Positions 25,585 to 33,743 of a DNA stretch of 64,000 nt are shown here, in pieces; position 1 is the stretch's first letter; the number at the start of each line of letters is the position of its first letter. The position numbers and the translations under genes are program-made. The stretch is from Betaproteobacteria bacterium Ga0077526 (GTDB lineage Bacteria; Pseudomonadota; Gammaproteobacteria; Burkholderiales; Ga0077523). The notes beneath the pieces were generated by a model. The model was not told where the DNA came from, ran no database searches, and saw nothing but the letters and a program-made list of their open reading frames with translations. The stretch spans positions 682,001-746,000 of the forward strand of contig LNDV01000034.1 of assembly GCA_001464765.1 (NCBI GenBank), in the 5' to 3' direction.

Positions 25585-26418
25585 ATGACCGCCTTCACCC
25601 GGTGGGGCCTGAGCGCCTTTGCCGCTGCATTCGTCTTTTCCTCCCAAGCGCTTGCCGTTCCCGTCGGCGCCGTCGTCGAAACGATCAACGCCAATCGTTT
25701 CTCTCCTGCGGTCCCGGCCTTCAGCTGGGAGATCCACTACGACCGCGCCTTCGACGGCATCGCCGTGGTCAAGGAAGTCGACATCCTCTTCTCGTTCGTG
25801 GACGCCCTGGGTTACAACACGGCGGCCAAGCTCGCGTGGGCCGCCCAGACGGAGCAGGCCATCGAGTCGATCTGGAACGATCAGTACGTGATCAAGGACC
25901 TGGCCAACAACCGCACCTACGATGTGAAGGTCGACGTCAGGCCGACTGTGATCCTGGCGCCCGGCGCGGACCAGACGGTGTCGGTCGAGATCCAGCCGTC
26001 GAGCTGCGCCTTCGATTCCACCAGTCTCGCCTGCCGGGACAACATGGTGCGCTGGTTCTCGGACGCGAGCGATTCCGTGAAGGCCCACGAATTCGGTCAC
26101 ATGATCGGGCTGTTCGATGAGTATTTGGGGGGAGCGGTTGACCGCGCGGTCAACCCGACGCTGTCGGACGACGGTCTGATGGGCCTCGGCGCCCTGTCCC
26201 CCGACCCGGTGATGTATGCCCGCTACTACCAGCAGCACCTGGACTTCCTGAACAGCATCCCTCTGGCCTCCTACCCGGGCGGTTCCGTCGGTCTGCAGCA
26301 GCCCAACCTCATTCTCACCGCCGTTCCCGAACCGGGCACCTGGGCGATGATCGTGGCAGGCGGCCTTCTGGTGACGGCTCGCCTGCGCAGGCAAGCGAAT
26401 CGCAGCGCGTCCGCCTGA
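25585..26418 (+). CDS. PEP-CTERM exported protein with a zinc-metalloprotease motif
   Basis: A 277-residue secreted protein. Residues 1-24 are a signal peptide ending in SQALA. A metalloprotease signature HEFGHMIGLFDE lies at 168-179, where H168, E169 and H172 match the zincin HExxH site and Asp178 or Glu179 could give a third ligand. The C-terminus is a classical PEP-CTERM sorting signal: VPEPGTWAM, a hydrophobic helix, then basic RLRRQANR. Such proteins are cut by exosortase and usually coupled to exopolysaccharide export; no exosortase is in the window. Whether it is proteolytically active is inference. Confidence 0.88.
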   Translation: MTAFTRWGLSAFAAAFVFSSQALAVPVGAVVETINANRFSPAVPAFSWEIHYDRAFDGIAVVKEVDILFSFVDALGYNTAAKLAWAAQTEQAIESIWNDQYVIKDLANNRTYDVKVDVRPTVILAPGADQTVSVEIQPSSCAFDSTSLACRDNMVRWFSDASDSVKAHEFGHMIGLFDEYLGGAVDRAVNPTLSDDGLMGLGALSPDPVMYARYYQQHLDFLNSIPLASYPGGSVGLQQPNLILTAVPEPGTWAMIVAGGLLVTARLRRQANRSASA

Positions 26419-26427
26419 ACGGACCCG

Positions 26428-26934
26428 TCAGACCGGCACGTCCTCTTCGGGGGGCTCGAAGAGCCCCTCCATTCTGGCAAGAAACTCCGTGACCCCGGGC
26501 GCGCCTTCGGCGGGCGCCCAGGGCGCGCGCTCCTCGGCGGCCAGCGGCACATACGGCCCCGCCTTCGCCTCGAAGAACACCGATCCCTGCTCGAACGAGA
26601 GCAGCGTGTGGAACGTCCCATGGGGAACGGTTACACCGACCACGTCGCCGTCGGCACGCAGGAACACCGTCTTTGCGACTTCCCCGGCCTCGTCGAACAG
26701 AACCAGCCCGAAGCTTCCCCGCAGCACGACGAAGGTTTCGTCCTTCGCGGGATCCAGATGTCTGTGCGGCGGCACGTAGGAACCCGGCTCGACGGCGTTC
26801 AGCAATCGCTGACAGAGCGCCGAATCGGCATCGTGGAAGTTGTGGTTCTGTCGCAAGCGGGCTGCGCGCCGGGCATCACGGGACGTGCGATCGAGCAATG
26901 CGCTGTCGATCAGGGAGCAGTCGGGCTTTGTCAT
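26428..26934 (-). CDS. WbuC-family cupin metalloprotein
   Basis: A 168-residue single-domain cupin. The first cupin motif is PPHRHLDPAKDETFVVLRGS, with metal-ligand His and Glu, and the second is VPHGTFHTLLS. The N-terminal lead (RRAARLRQNHNFHD) is typical of WbuC proteins, which are often linked to O-antigen or surface polysaccharide clusters, although none is visible here. It converges on the PEP-CTERM gene with nine bases between stops. ATG at 26934 gives the family start; no clear ribosome site is seen. Substrate unknown. Confidence 0.82.
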   Translation of the reverse strand: MTKPDCSLIDSALLDRTSRDARRAARLRQNHNFHDADSALCQRLLNAVEPGSYVPPHRHLDPAKDETFVVLRGSFGLVLFDEAGEVAKTVFLRADGDVVGVTVPHGTFHTLLSFEQGSVFFEAKAGPYVPLAAEERAPWAPAEGAPGVTEFLARMEGLFEPPEEDVPV

Positions 26935-27061
26935 GGGTGAAAAATGCGCCGGGCTCGGCACGACAATGTCATGGGAGCGGCACTTTACCTGAAGTCCGCC
27001 CGTCGCCAGACGGCGACGCAGCCTCGAGGAAGGTCCGCGCAACCTGCGCGGATTCCTTGAC

Positions 27062-30000
27062 TCAGTAGTCGAACACCACGTTCTCTGCCCGCAGCCATTC
27101 CCGAAGCGCGCGGATGAGCGGCTCCGCCGGCGTGATGCGCCACTGCTCACCCAGCCGCAGTTCGCAGCGCGCGCGACCGTTGCGATAGTCGATCGCGACG
27201 GGGCATGGGCCGTTGCGATACGGCGCGAGCATGCGTTCGAGCTTGTCGGCGTTGGCCTCGCCGTTCATGCGCAATCGCAGGCCGCGCGCGAACCGCGCAC
27301 GCGCGCCGGCGATGTCGTAGATCCGTTCCACCGAGATACGCATGCCGATGCTGCCGTCGCCGTCTTCGCCGCCGCGGCGGAACGCCCGGATCTTCGCCTC
27401 CAGCAGCACCACGGCGTCCTCGCGGACGAGATCGCGATACTGATCGAACACCTCGCTGTAGACCGTCATCTCCTGGCTGCCGGTGCCGTCGGAAACCATG
27501 AGCACGATCATTCGGCCGTTCTGTGTCTTCTGGAAGCGCATCGACTCGATCACGCCACCCAGCATCACGGTGCGGCCGCCGTCCTCCGACGATTGCGGGG
27601 ACACGCGCCCCAACGGCATGCGGACCACGTTGGCGAACTCCCGCGCATAGGAGGTGAACGGATGGCCGCTGAGGTAGAAGCCGAGAGACGTCTTCTCGTT
27701 CTGCAGGAGCTCGTGCTCCGACCACGCAGCATCGACCAGGCCAGCCGGCGTGACATCCGCCTGGTCGGCTCCACCGAAGAGACTCGACTGGTTCGCACTG
27801 CGATGCGCCTGCTCCGCGGCACCGAGGGCAATGCCCACGCTCGCGAAGAGGCGCGCGCGTGAACGATCGATGCCGTCGAATGCGCCGGCCTTCACCAGCG
27901 ACTCGACGACGCGGCGGTTGACGATGCGCGTGTCGATTCGGCGGCAGAAATCGAAGAGGTCCCGAAACGCGCCGCCGGACTGCCGCGCGGCCAGGATGTT
28001 CTCGATCGCGCTCTCGCCCGTGCCCTTGATGGCGCCGAGCCCGTAGCGGATGCGGCCGCGGTCGACAGGCACGAATCGGTACTCACCGGTATTGACGTCG
28101 GGCGGGAGGATGTCGAGCCCGTTGACGCGGGCGTCCTCGTGCAGCATCTGCACCTTGTCCGTATCATCCATCACCGCCGAGAGGTTGGCGGCCATGAACG
28201 CGCTGGGGTGATGCGCCTTCATGTAGGCCGTGTGATAGGCGACCAGCGCGTACGCGGCGGCATGCGACTTGTTGAAACCGTAGCCCGCGAACTTCTCCAT
28301 GTAGTCGAAGATCTCGTTCGCCTTCTGCGAATCGATGTCCTTCGCCTTCGCGCCTTCCACGAAGATCTCGCGCTGCTTCGCCATCTCCTCGGGCTTCTTC
28401 TTGCCCATGGCCCGGCGCAGCAGATCCGCGCCGCCCAGCGAATACCCGGCGCAGACCTGCGCGGCCTGCATCACCTGCTCCTGGTACACCATGATCCCGT
28501 ACGTCGGGCGCAACACCGGCTCGAGCAACGGATGCAGGTACTCGAAGCTGCGGCCATGCTTGCGGTCGATGAAATCGGGAATCAGGTCCATCGGCCCGGG
28601 GCGGTAGAGCGCGACCAGCGCGATGATGTCCTCGAAGCGGTCGGGCCGCGCGCGCGTGAGCAGCTCGCGCATGCCACGTGATTCGAACTGGAACACGGCA
28701 CTTGTATTGCCCGTTGCGAACACGCGGTACGCGAGCGGATCGTCGAGCGGGAGATCCTCCAGCCGGAAGTTCGCCGACGGATCGAGCTGGCGGATGAAGC
28801 GCATCGTCCAGTCGAGGATCGTGAGCGTCGTGAGACCGAGGAAGTCGAACTTGACCAGTCCAGCGGCCTCCACGTCGTCCTTGTCGAACTGCGACACGAC
28901 GCTCTCCGACCCCTGCGCACAATAGAGCGGGCAGAAGTCCGTGAGCTTGCCCGGCGCGATCAGCACACCCCCCGCGTGCATGCCGACGTTGCGGGTCATG
29001 CCTTCCAGCTGTTCCGCGAGCGCAAGCAGTTCGCGCGTCTCCTCCTCGGTCTCCTCGCGCTCCTTCAGGCGCGGCTCCATCTCGCGCGCCATCGCGAGCG
29101 TGATGAGCTTGCCCGGCTGGAACGGGATCAGCTTCGCCAGTTCATCGGTGCGGTTGTAGCCCCACTCCATCACGCGGCCCACGTCGCGCACCACGGCCTT
29201 GGCCGCCATGGTGCCGAACGTGGCGATCTGCGACACGGACTCGGCGCCGTATTTGCGGCGCACGTAGTCGATCACGCGGTCCCGGCCGTCCTGGCAGAAG
29301 TCGATGTCGAAGTCGGGCATCGACACCCGTTCCGGATTGAGGAAGCGCTCGAACAGCAGGTCGTAGCGCAGCGGGTCGAGGTCTGTGATGCCGAGCGCAT
29401 ACGCCACCAGGGATCCGGCGCCCGAACCCCGTCCCGGGCCCACCGGCACGCCATTGTTCTTGGCCCAGTTGATGAAGTCCGCGACGATCAGGAAGTAGCC
29501 GGGAAACCCCATCTGCACGATGGTGCGGATCTCGAACTCGAGACGCTCCGCGTAGGTCGGGGCGCGCTCGGTGCGCTCCGTCTCATCCGGGAACAGCGCG
29601 GCGAGCCGCTGCTCGAGACCGGCGTTGGCCTGGGCCCGAAGGAACTCGTCCAGACCCTTGCCATCGGGTGTCGGGAACAGCGGCAGCTGGCTCTTGCCCA
29701 GTTCGAGCGTGAGGTTGCAGCGCTTCGCTATCTCCACGGTGTTGGCGAGTGCCACCGGCAGGTCGGCGAACAGCGCCGCCATCTCGCCCTGGGTCTTGAG
29801 GTACTGCTCCTCGGTGAAGCGTCGCGGCCGGCGCTGGTCGGAGAGCACGTGGCTCTCGGCAATGCACACGCGCGCTTCGTGGGCCAGGAACTGCTCTCGG
29901 TCGAGGAACTGGACGGGGTGGGTCGCCACCGGCGGCAATCGCACGGTGGAGGCCACGTGCAGCAGCCCGGCTTCGGCTGCGGCGGCGTCCGGCGTGCCCG

Positions 30001-30520
30001 CGCGCTGCAGCTCGATGTAGTAGCGGGACGGGAACAGCCCCGCCCAATCGGTCGCGAGTTCGACCGCGCGTGGCAGATTGCCGGCGATCACGGCCTGAGC
30101 CACGTCCCCGGCAGGCCCGCCCGACAGCGCGATGAGACCCGCCGTGCCTTCCGCCCGGAACCAGGCACGCGACAGTTCGGCGCGGGACCGGTGCTGGTTC
30201 TCGATGAACGCCCGGGACAGCCAGCGGCACAGGCGCAGATAGCCTTCGCGGTTTTGCACGAGAAGGAGAAGCCGGTAAGGCTTTTCCGGATCGTCCTCGT
30301 TTTCCAGCCAGCAGTCGGCCCCGAGAATCGGCTTCAAGCCCTTGCCGCGCGCCGCCTGATAGAACTTCACCGCGCCGAAGAGGTTGCCGAGGTCCGTGAG
30401 CGCGATGGCCCCCATGCCGTCGACGCGCGCGCGGGAGACCGCGTCGTCGACCCGGACGATGCCGTCGACTACGGAATACTCGCTGTGCAGCCGCAAATGG
30501 ATGTAGCGGGGATCTTGCAT
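27062..30520 (-). CDS. dnaE: DnaE, DNA polymerase III alpha subunit
   Basis: Replicative polymerase catalytic subunit, 1152 residues (E. coli 1160). An N-terminal PHP domain starts at HLRLHSEYSVVDGIV. The palm has the catalytic acidic motif MPDFDIDFCQDGRDRV at about residue 400, preceded by GPGRGSGAGSLVAYALGIT. The fingers region includes MGKKKPEEM and FAGYGFNKSHAAAYALVAY. A C-terminal OB/tau-binding region follows (VMLGGVIESMRF and beyond). The ATG at 30520 fits the family start. It appears to be transcribed alone, divergent from a DUF4124 gene. Confidence 0.98.
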   Translation of the reverse strand: MQDPRYIHLRLHSEYSVVDGIVRVDDAVSRARVDGMGAIALTDLGNLFGAVKFYQAARGKGLKPILGADCWLENEDDPEKPYRLLLLVQNREGYLRLCRWLSRAFIENQHRSRAELSRAWFRAEGTAGLIALSGGPAGDVAQAVIAGNLPRAVELATDWAGLFPSRYYIELQRAGTPDAAAAEAGLLHVASTVRLPPVATHPVQFLDREQFLAHEARVCIAESHVLSDQRRPRRFTEEQYLKTQGEMAALFADLPVALANTVEIAKRCNLTLELGKSQLPLFPTPDGKGLDEFLRAQANAGLEQRLAALFPDETERTERAPTYAERLEFEIRTIVQMGFPGYFLIVADFINWAKNNGVPVGPGRGSGAGSLVAYALGITDLDPLRYDLLFERFLNPERVSMPDFDIDFCQDGRDRVIDYVRRKYGAESVSQIATFGTMAAKAVVRDVGRVMEWGYNRTDELAKLIPFQPGKLITLAMAREMEPRLKEREETEEETRELLALAEQLEGMTRNVGMHAGGVLIAPGKLTDFCPLYCAQGSESVVSQFDKDDVEAAGLVKFDFLGLTTLTILDWTMRFIRQLDPSANFRLEDLPLDDPLAYRVFATGNTSAVFQFESRGMRELLTRARPDRFEDIIALVALYRPGPMDLIPDFIDRKHGRSFEYLHPLLEPVLRPTYGIMVYQEQVMQAAQVCAGYSLGGADLLRRAMGKKKPEEMAKQREIFVEGAKAKDIDSQKANEIFDYMEKFAGYGFNKSHAAAYALVAYHTAYMKAHHPSAFMAANLSAVMDDTDKVQMLHEDARVNGLDILPPDVNTGEYRFVPVDRGRIRYGLGAIKGTGESAIENILAARQSGGAFRDLFDFCRRIDTRIVNRRVVESLVKAGAFDGIDRSRARLFASVGIALGAAEQAHRSANQSSLFGGADQADVTPAGLVDAAWSEHELLQNEKTSLGFYLSGHPFTSYAREFANVVRMPLGRVSPQSSEDGGRTVMLGGVIESMRFQKTQNGRMIVLMVSDGTGSQEMTVYSEVFDQYRDLVREDAVVLLEAKIRAFRRGGEDGDGSIGMRISVERIYDIAGARARFARGLRLRMNGEANADKLERMLAPYRNGPCPVAIDYRNGRARCELRLGEQWRITPAEPLIRALREWLRAENVVFDY

Positions 30521-30665
30521 GGGTGAGGAATGACAGGCCTGTGGACGGGCACGCCGGTCGGGGAAGACCGCGCGCCATGTCCGGGATTCTATCGCGCGGC
30601 GAGTGAACGCCGGGCCTGTCCGAACCGTCTATGCTGTGAGTCATTCGTGTCCATCGAGGCCGATC

Positions 30666-31172
30666 ATGCGTTTCGCAAAGCTGTTCATGGGGTTGTTCCT
30701 GGTGGCTGGCGCCCTGGCGTCCGCCGGGGAGTCCTCCGCCCAGGGGCTCTACAAGAACGTCATGCCGGACGGACGGATCATCTATAGCGATCAGCCGTTG
30801 AAGGGCGCCAAACAGTCCAAGGCCCTCGAACTCCCGCCGCCGCCCACGGCCGAGCAGAAGGAAGCCGCGCAGAAGCGCGCCGAGCAGGAGAAGCGCACCC
30901 GCGAGGAGTTGCTGGGTCGCCTGGAAGAGCGCCGCAAGGCCGGCGACGCGGCCGACAGCCGCGTCAACCGGGCCCGGAAGGCACTCGAGGACGCGCAGAC
31001 CGCGCTCGAGAAGGGCCGCGAACCCCAGGGAGGCGACATGAGCGCGAACATCGGCGGCGGCGCCCGCCCGAACGAGGGCTACTTTCGCCGCATCGCGGAC
31101 CTCGAACGCGCCGTGGAAAACGCCCGCAAGGAGCTCGAAGTCGCCCAGCGGGAACGCATCAACACCCGCTGA
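30666..31172 (+). CDS. DUF4124 exported coiled-coil protein
   Basis: A 168-residue protein with a signal peptide (about 1-26, ending SSAQG), a short DUF4124 domain (LYKNVMPDGRIIYSDQPLKG, about 27-47), a Pro-rich joint, and a long charged helical region. That region has heptad-like Lys/Glu/Ala repeats broken by a Gly-rich patch (SANIGGGARPNEG). DUF4124 is common in betaproteobacterial periplasmic proteins and has no known function. ATG at 30666 begins the signal peptide; an upstream in-frame start adds 21 unlikely residues. A related layout is found in the gene at 58357-58986. Confidence 0.8.
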   Translation: MRFAKLFMGLFLVAGALASAGESSAQGLYKNVMPDGRIIYSDQPLKGAKQSKALELPPPPTAEQKEAAQKRAEQEKRTREELLGRLEERRKAGDAADSRVNRARKALEDAQTALEKGREPQGGDMSANIGGGARPNEGYFRRIADLERAVENARKELEVAQRERINTR

Positions 31173-31206
31173 ACGGCGAACACACGGCCGCAGGGGAGCC
31201 GGTCGC

Positions 31207-31212
31207 TATAAT
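31207..31212 (+). promoter_or_regulatory. Perfect -10 box (TATAAT) before the DMT transporter
   Basis: TATAAT followed by CGGCCGGCT lies 82 bases upstream of the transporter ATG. No good -35 hexamer is seen at the normal distance. The same TATAATC then CGGCT/GGGCT pattern occurs before the cytochrome c and leuS genes. Confidence 0.55.
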
Positions 31213-31294
31213 CGGCCGGCTCCATGACCTCCTCCCGCTCCCCCTCATCCCTGCCGTCGAAGGCCCCGGGCTGCACTTCGCCTGACCGGACCCC

Positions 31295-32206
31295 ATGAGT
31301 GCCTCCACCGAGAAGCGACGCGCGGCTGTCGCGATGGTGGCCCTTTCGCTGATCTGGGGGTACGCCTGGGTCACGGCCAAGATCGGACTCAACCATTCCG
31401 GCGCCTTCGACTTCGCGGCACTGCGCGTGCTGGTCGGCGTGCTGACGCTCGCGGTCGCCATGCTGTGGGCCGGACGGTCGCTCCGCCCGACGCACATCCG
31501 TTCCGCCATCTTCCTGGGCTGCATCCAGACCGGCGCCTTTCTGATCTTCAATACCTGGGCGCTGGCAGGCAGCGATCCCGGCAAGACTTCCATCCTCACT
31601 TTCACGATGCCGTTCTGGGTGCTCCTCTTCGCCTGGCCGCTGCTCGGCGAGCGCATCGTCGGGTGGCAATGGGTGGCGGTCGCCCTGGCGCTGGCCGGAC
31701 TGGGCGCGATCCTCGAGCCCTGGGAAATGCAGACGTCCATCGTCCCGAAGCTTCTCGCCGTCGCAGCCGGGGCTTGCTGGGCGATCGGGGTCGTCGTCGC
31801 GAAGCGTCTGCACAATCGGGAAAAGATGGACGCACTGGCGTTCACCTTCTGGCAGATGCTGATCGGTTTGGTGCCCATCACCCTCGTCGCGCTGCTGGTA
31901 CCGCAGCGCTCGATGGACTGGGGCTGGCCCCTCGTTTCCGCACTGCTGTTCAGCGGCGTGATCGCGACGGGACTGGGCTGGTTCCTGTGGCTCTACGTGC
32001 TGCACCGGCTCCCGGCAGGCACGACCAGCCTCTCGTCTCTCGCCATCCCGGTGATCGCTCTCATCTCCTCAGCCATACAACTCGGTGAACGCCTGCGTCT
32101 GGCAGAGTTCGTCGGCATGGTGATGATCGGCGCCGCGCTGGCGCTCAACTCCTGGGACACCGGTCGCCGCCAGCGCGCGCTGGAGCCGACGATGGGCCAG
32201 GAATGA
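31295..32206 (+). CDS. EamA/DMT-family transporter
   Basis: A 303-residue inner-membrane carrier with ten hydrophobic segments in two EamA repeats. The first repeat starts ALSLIWGYAWVTAKIGL and the second at about residue 150 (LAVAAGACWAIGVVVAKRL). Members export amino acids, nucleobases or other metabolites; the substrate cannot be read from sequence. The ATG at 31295 leaves a short cytoplasmic tail. It is followed after 22 bases by an alpha/beta-hydrolase gene and is likely co-transcribed with it. Confidence 0.9.
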   Translation: MSASTEKRRAAVAMVALSLIWGYAWVTAKIGLNHSGAFDFAALRVLVGVLTLAVAMLWAGRSLRPTHIRSAIFLGCIQTGAFLIFNTWALAGSDPGKTSILTFTMPFWVLLFAWPLLGERIVGWQWVAVALALAGLGAILEPWEMQTSIVPKLLAVAAGACWAIGVVVAKRLHNREKMDALAFTFWQMLIGLVPITLVALLVPQRSMDWGWPLVSALLFSGVIATGLGWFLWLYVLHRLPAGTTSLSSLAIPVIALISSAIQLGERLRLAEFVGMVMIGAALALNSWDTGRRQRALEPTMGQE

Positions 32207-32228
32207 AACTTCTCCCCGCAAGGTCCCC

Positions 32229-33101
32229 ATGAAACCGTCCGTCTCGCATTTCCTCCCGATCCGCGGGCTTCGCTATCACGTGCGGACCTGGGGCGAGCCC
32301 TCGAAAACACCGCTCGTGCTGCTGCACGGCTGGATGGATGTTTCCGCATCGTTCCAGTTTCTCGTGGACGCGCTGGAGCAGGACCGATACGTCGTCGCAC
32401 CGGACTGGCGCGGATTCGGCCTCAGCGAGTGGGCGCCCGACGGCTACTGGTTCGCGGACTACTTCGCGGACCTAGACGCGCTGCTGGATCACTTCTCGCC
32501 CGGCCGTCCGGCCACGGTGCTGGGCCACAGCATGGGCGGCAACGTGCTCGGACTCTACGCCGGCATCCGCCCCCAGCGGATCGGCAGGATGATGCTCGCG
32601 GAGGGCTTCGGCCTGAAACCGACGACGCCCGATCAGGCGCCCGAGCGCTACGGCCGATGGCTGGACCAGTTGCGCTCGAGCGAGGGCTTCCGGGCGTACA
32701 CGTCGCTTGCGGAGGTGGCGGCGCGGCTGCGCAAGACGAATCCGCGGCTCCCGGAGGACAAGGCCCGATTCCTGGCGCCGCACTGGTCGATGACACGCGC
32801 CGACGGCTCGCTGGTCCCCGCGGCGGATCCGCGCCATCGGCACGTACATCCGGCGCTGTACCGGCAGGAGGAAGCCCTGGCCTGCTGGTCTCGGGCCACC
32901 GCGCCCGCCCTGTGGATCTGGGGCGGGGACCCCGAGTGGATGAAGCAGTTCGCGGGCGATGACGCCGCGGACTGGGCCCGTCGGCGCGCGGCATTCCGCT
33001 CGATGCGCGAGTGTACAATTCCGGGCTCCGGTCACATGCTCCATCACGACCAGCCGGAGTTGCTCGCCCGGGAAATCGAAACGTTTCTCGCCGAGTCCTG
33101 A
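32229..33101 (+). CDS. Alpha/beta-hydrolase with intact catalytic motifs
   Basis: A 290-residue cytoplasmic alpha/beta-hydrolase. The oxyanion motif LLHGWMD lies at about residue 35, the nucleophile elbow GHSMGG at about 100 with Ser in place, and the catalytic His in IPGSGHMLHHDQPE near the C-terminus. Lipases, esterases and epoxide hydrolases of this class cannot be told apart by sequence alone, so the substrate is unknown. It follows the DMT transporter after 22 bases. No signal peptide is seen. Confidence 0.88.
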   Translation: MKPSVSHFLPIRGLRYHVRTWGEPSKTPLVLLHGWMDVSASFQFLVDALEQDRYVVAPDWRGFGLSEWAPDGYWFADYFADLDALLDHFSPGRPATVLGHSMGGNVLGLYAGIRPQRIGRMMLAEGFGLKPTTPDQAPERYGRWLDQLRSSEGFRAYTSLAEVAARLRKTNPRLPEDKARFLAPHWSMTRADGSLVPAADPRHRHVHPALYRQEEALACWSRATAPALWIWGGDPEWMKQFAGDDAADWARRRAAFRSMRECTIPGSGHMLHHDQPELLAREIETFLAES

Positions 33102-33149
33102 CCCGGCCTCCTGCACCTCTCACCGTCAACGTCCATACACGTCCTCGCC

Positions 33150-33569
33150 ATGACCACGCGCTTCCGTTTCGTTTCCGCCCTCGCCTTCCTGTTCGCCCTG
33201 GGCGTGCTCCATACCTCCCCTGCCATGGCCCAGACGAAACCGGCTGCGGCTGTCGCCGAGAAGTTCGGTATCAGCGAAGCGCGATCGGCCGTGATGGCCC
33301 TGCCTGAGGTCAAGGTGTGGGAGGAGCAGCGCCGTGCCGAGGCCGCCAAGGCCGAGGGTGGCCAGCCGCCCGGCGGCATCCTCACGAGCCAGCGTCCCGT
33401 GAAGGGCGTCAAGCACTGGGCGGTCACTCTCTACAACAATCCGCAGGTCGAAGCGAAAAAGTGGGCCGTGTTCCTGGTCCGTGCGAAGGACGGCAAGATC
33501 TTCGTCGAAGCCGATTCCGGCAAGGTCATCACGCTCGAGGACTGGCGCAAGACCCGACCGGCCGTGTGA
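33150..33569 (+). CDS. Small exported protein of unknown function
   Basis: A 139-residue protein with a signal peptide (about 1-27, ending PAMAQ). The mature part contains PEVKVWEEQR and KHWAVTLYNNPQVEAKKWAVFLV, ending with KDGKIFVEADSGKVITLEDWR, which looks like a small beta-rich domain. I do not recognise a named family. It starts 48 bases after the hydrolase stop and could share its transcript. Confidence 0.72.
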   Translation: MTTRFRFVSALAFLFALGVLHTSPAMAQTKPAAAVAEKFGISEARSAVMALPEVKVWEEQRRAEAAKAEGGQPPGGILTSQRPVKGVKHWAVTLYNNPQVEAKKWAVFLVRAKDGKIFVEADSGKVITLEDWRKTRPAV

Positions 33570-33644
33570 CGAAGGTCTGCAACACCAGCGCGATCGGAGT
33601 CATCGCGTGACGGGCGCCGCGACCTGACGTTATCATCGGCCCCT

Positions 33645-33661
33645 GCCGGAGTTCCTCCGGC
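33645..33661. terminator. Short hairpin upstream of the RND operon
   Basis: GCCGGAG and CTCCGGC flank a three-base loop, about 75 bases after the preceding stop and 82 before the RND permease start. No U-run follows. It may terminate the preceding gene or lie in the pump leader. Confidence 0.35.
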
Positions 33662-33743
33662 CACAAAACGATAATCGAGCAAGAAGCAGGATCGGCGTGG
33701 TCGAACGCGGGAGACACGCGCCGGATCCAGGGGAATCCTTTTC

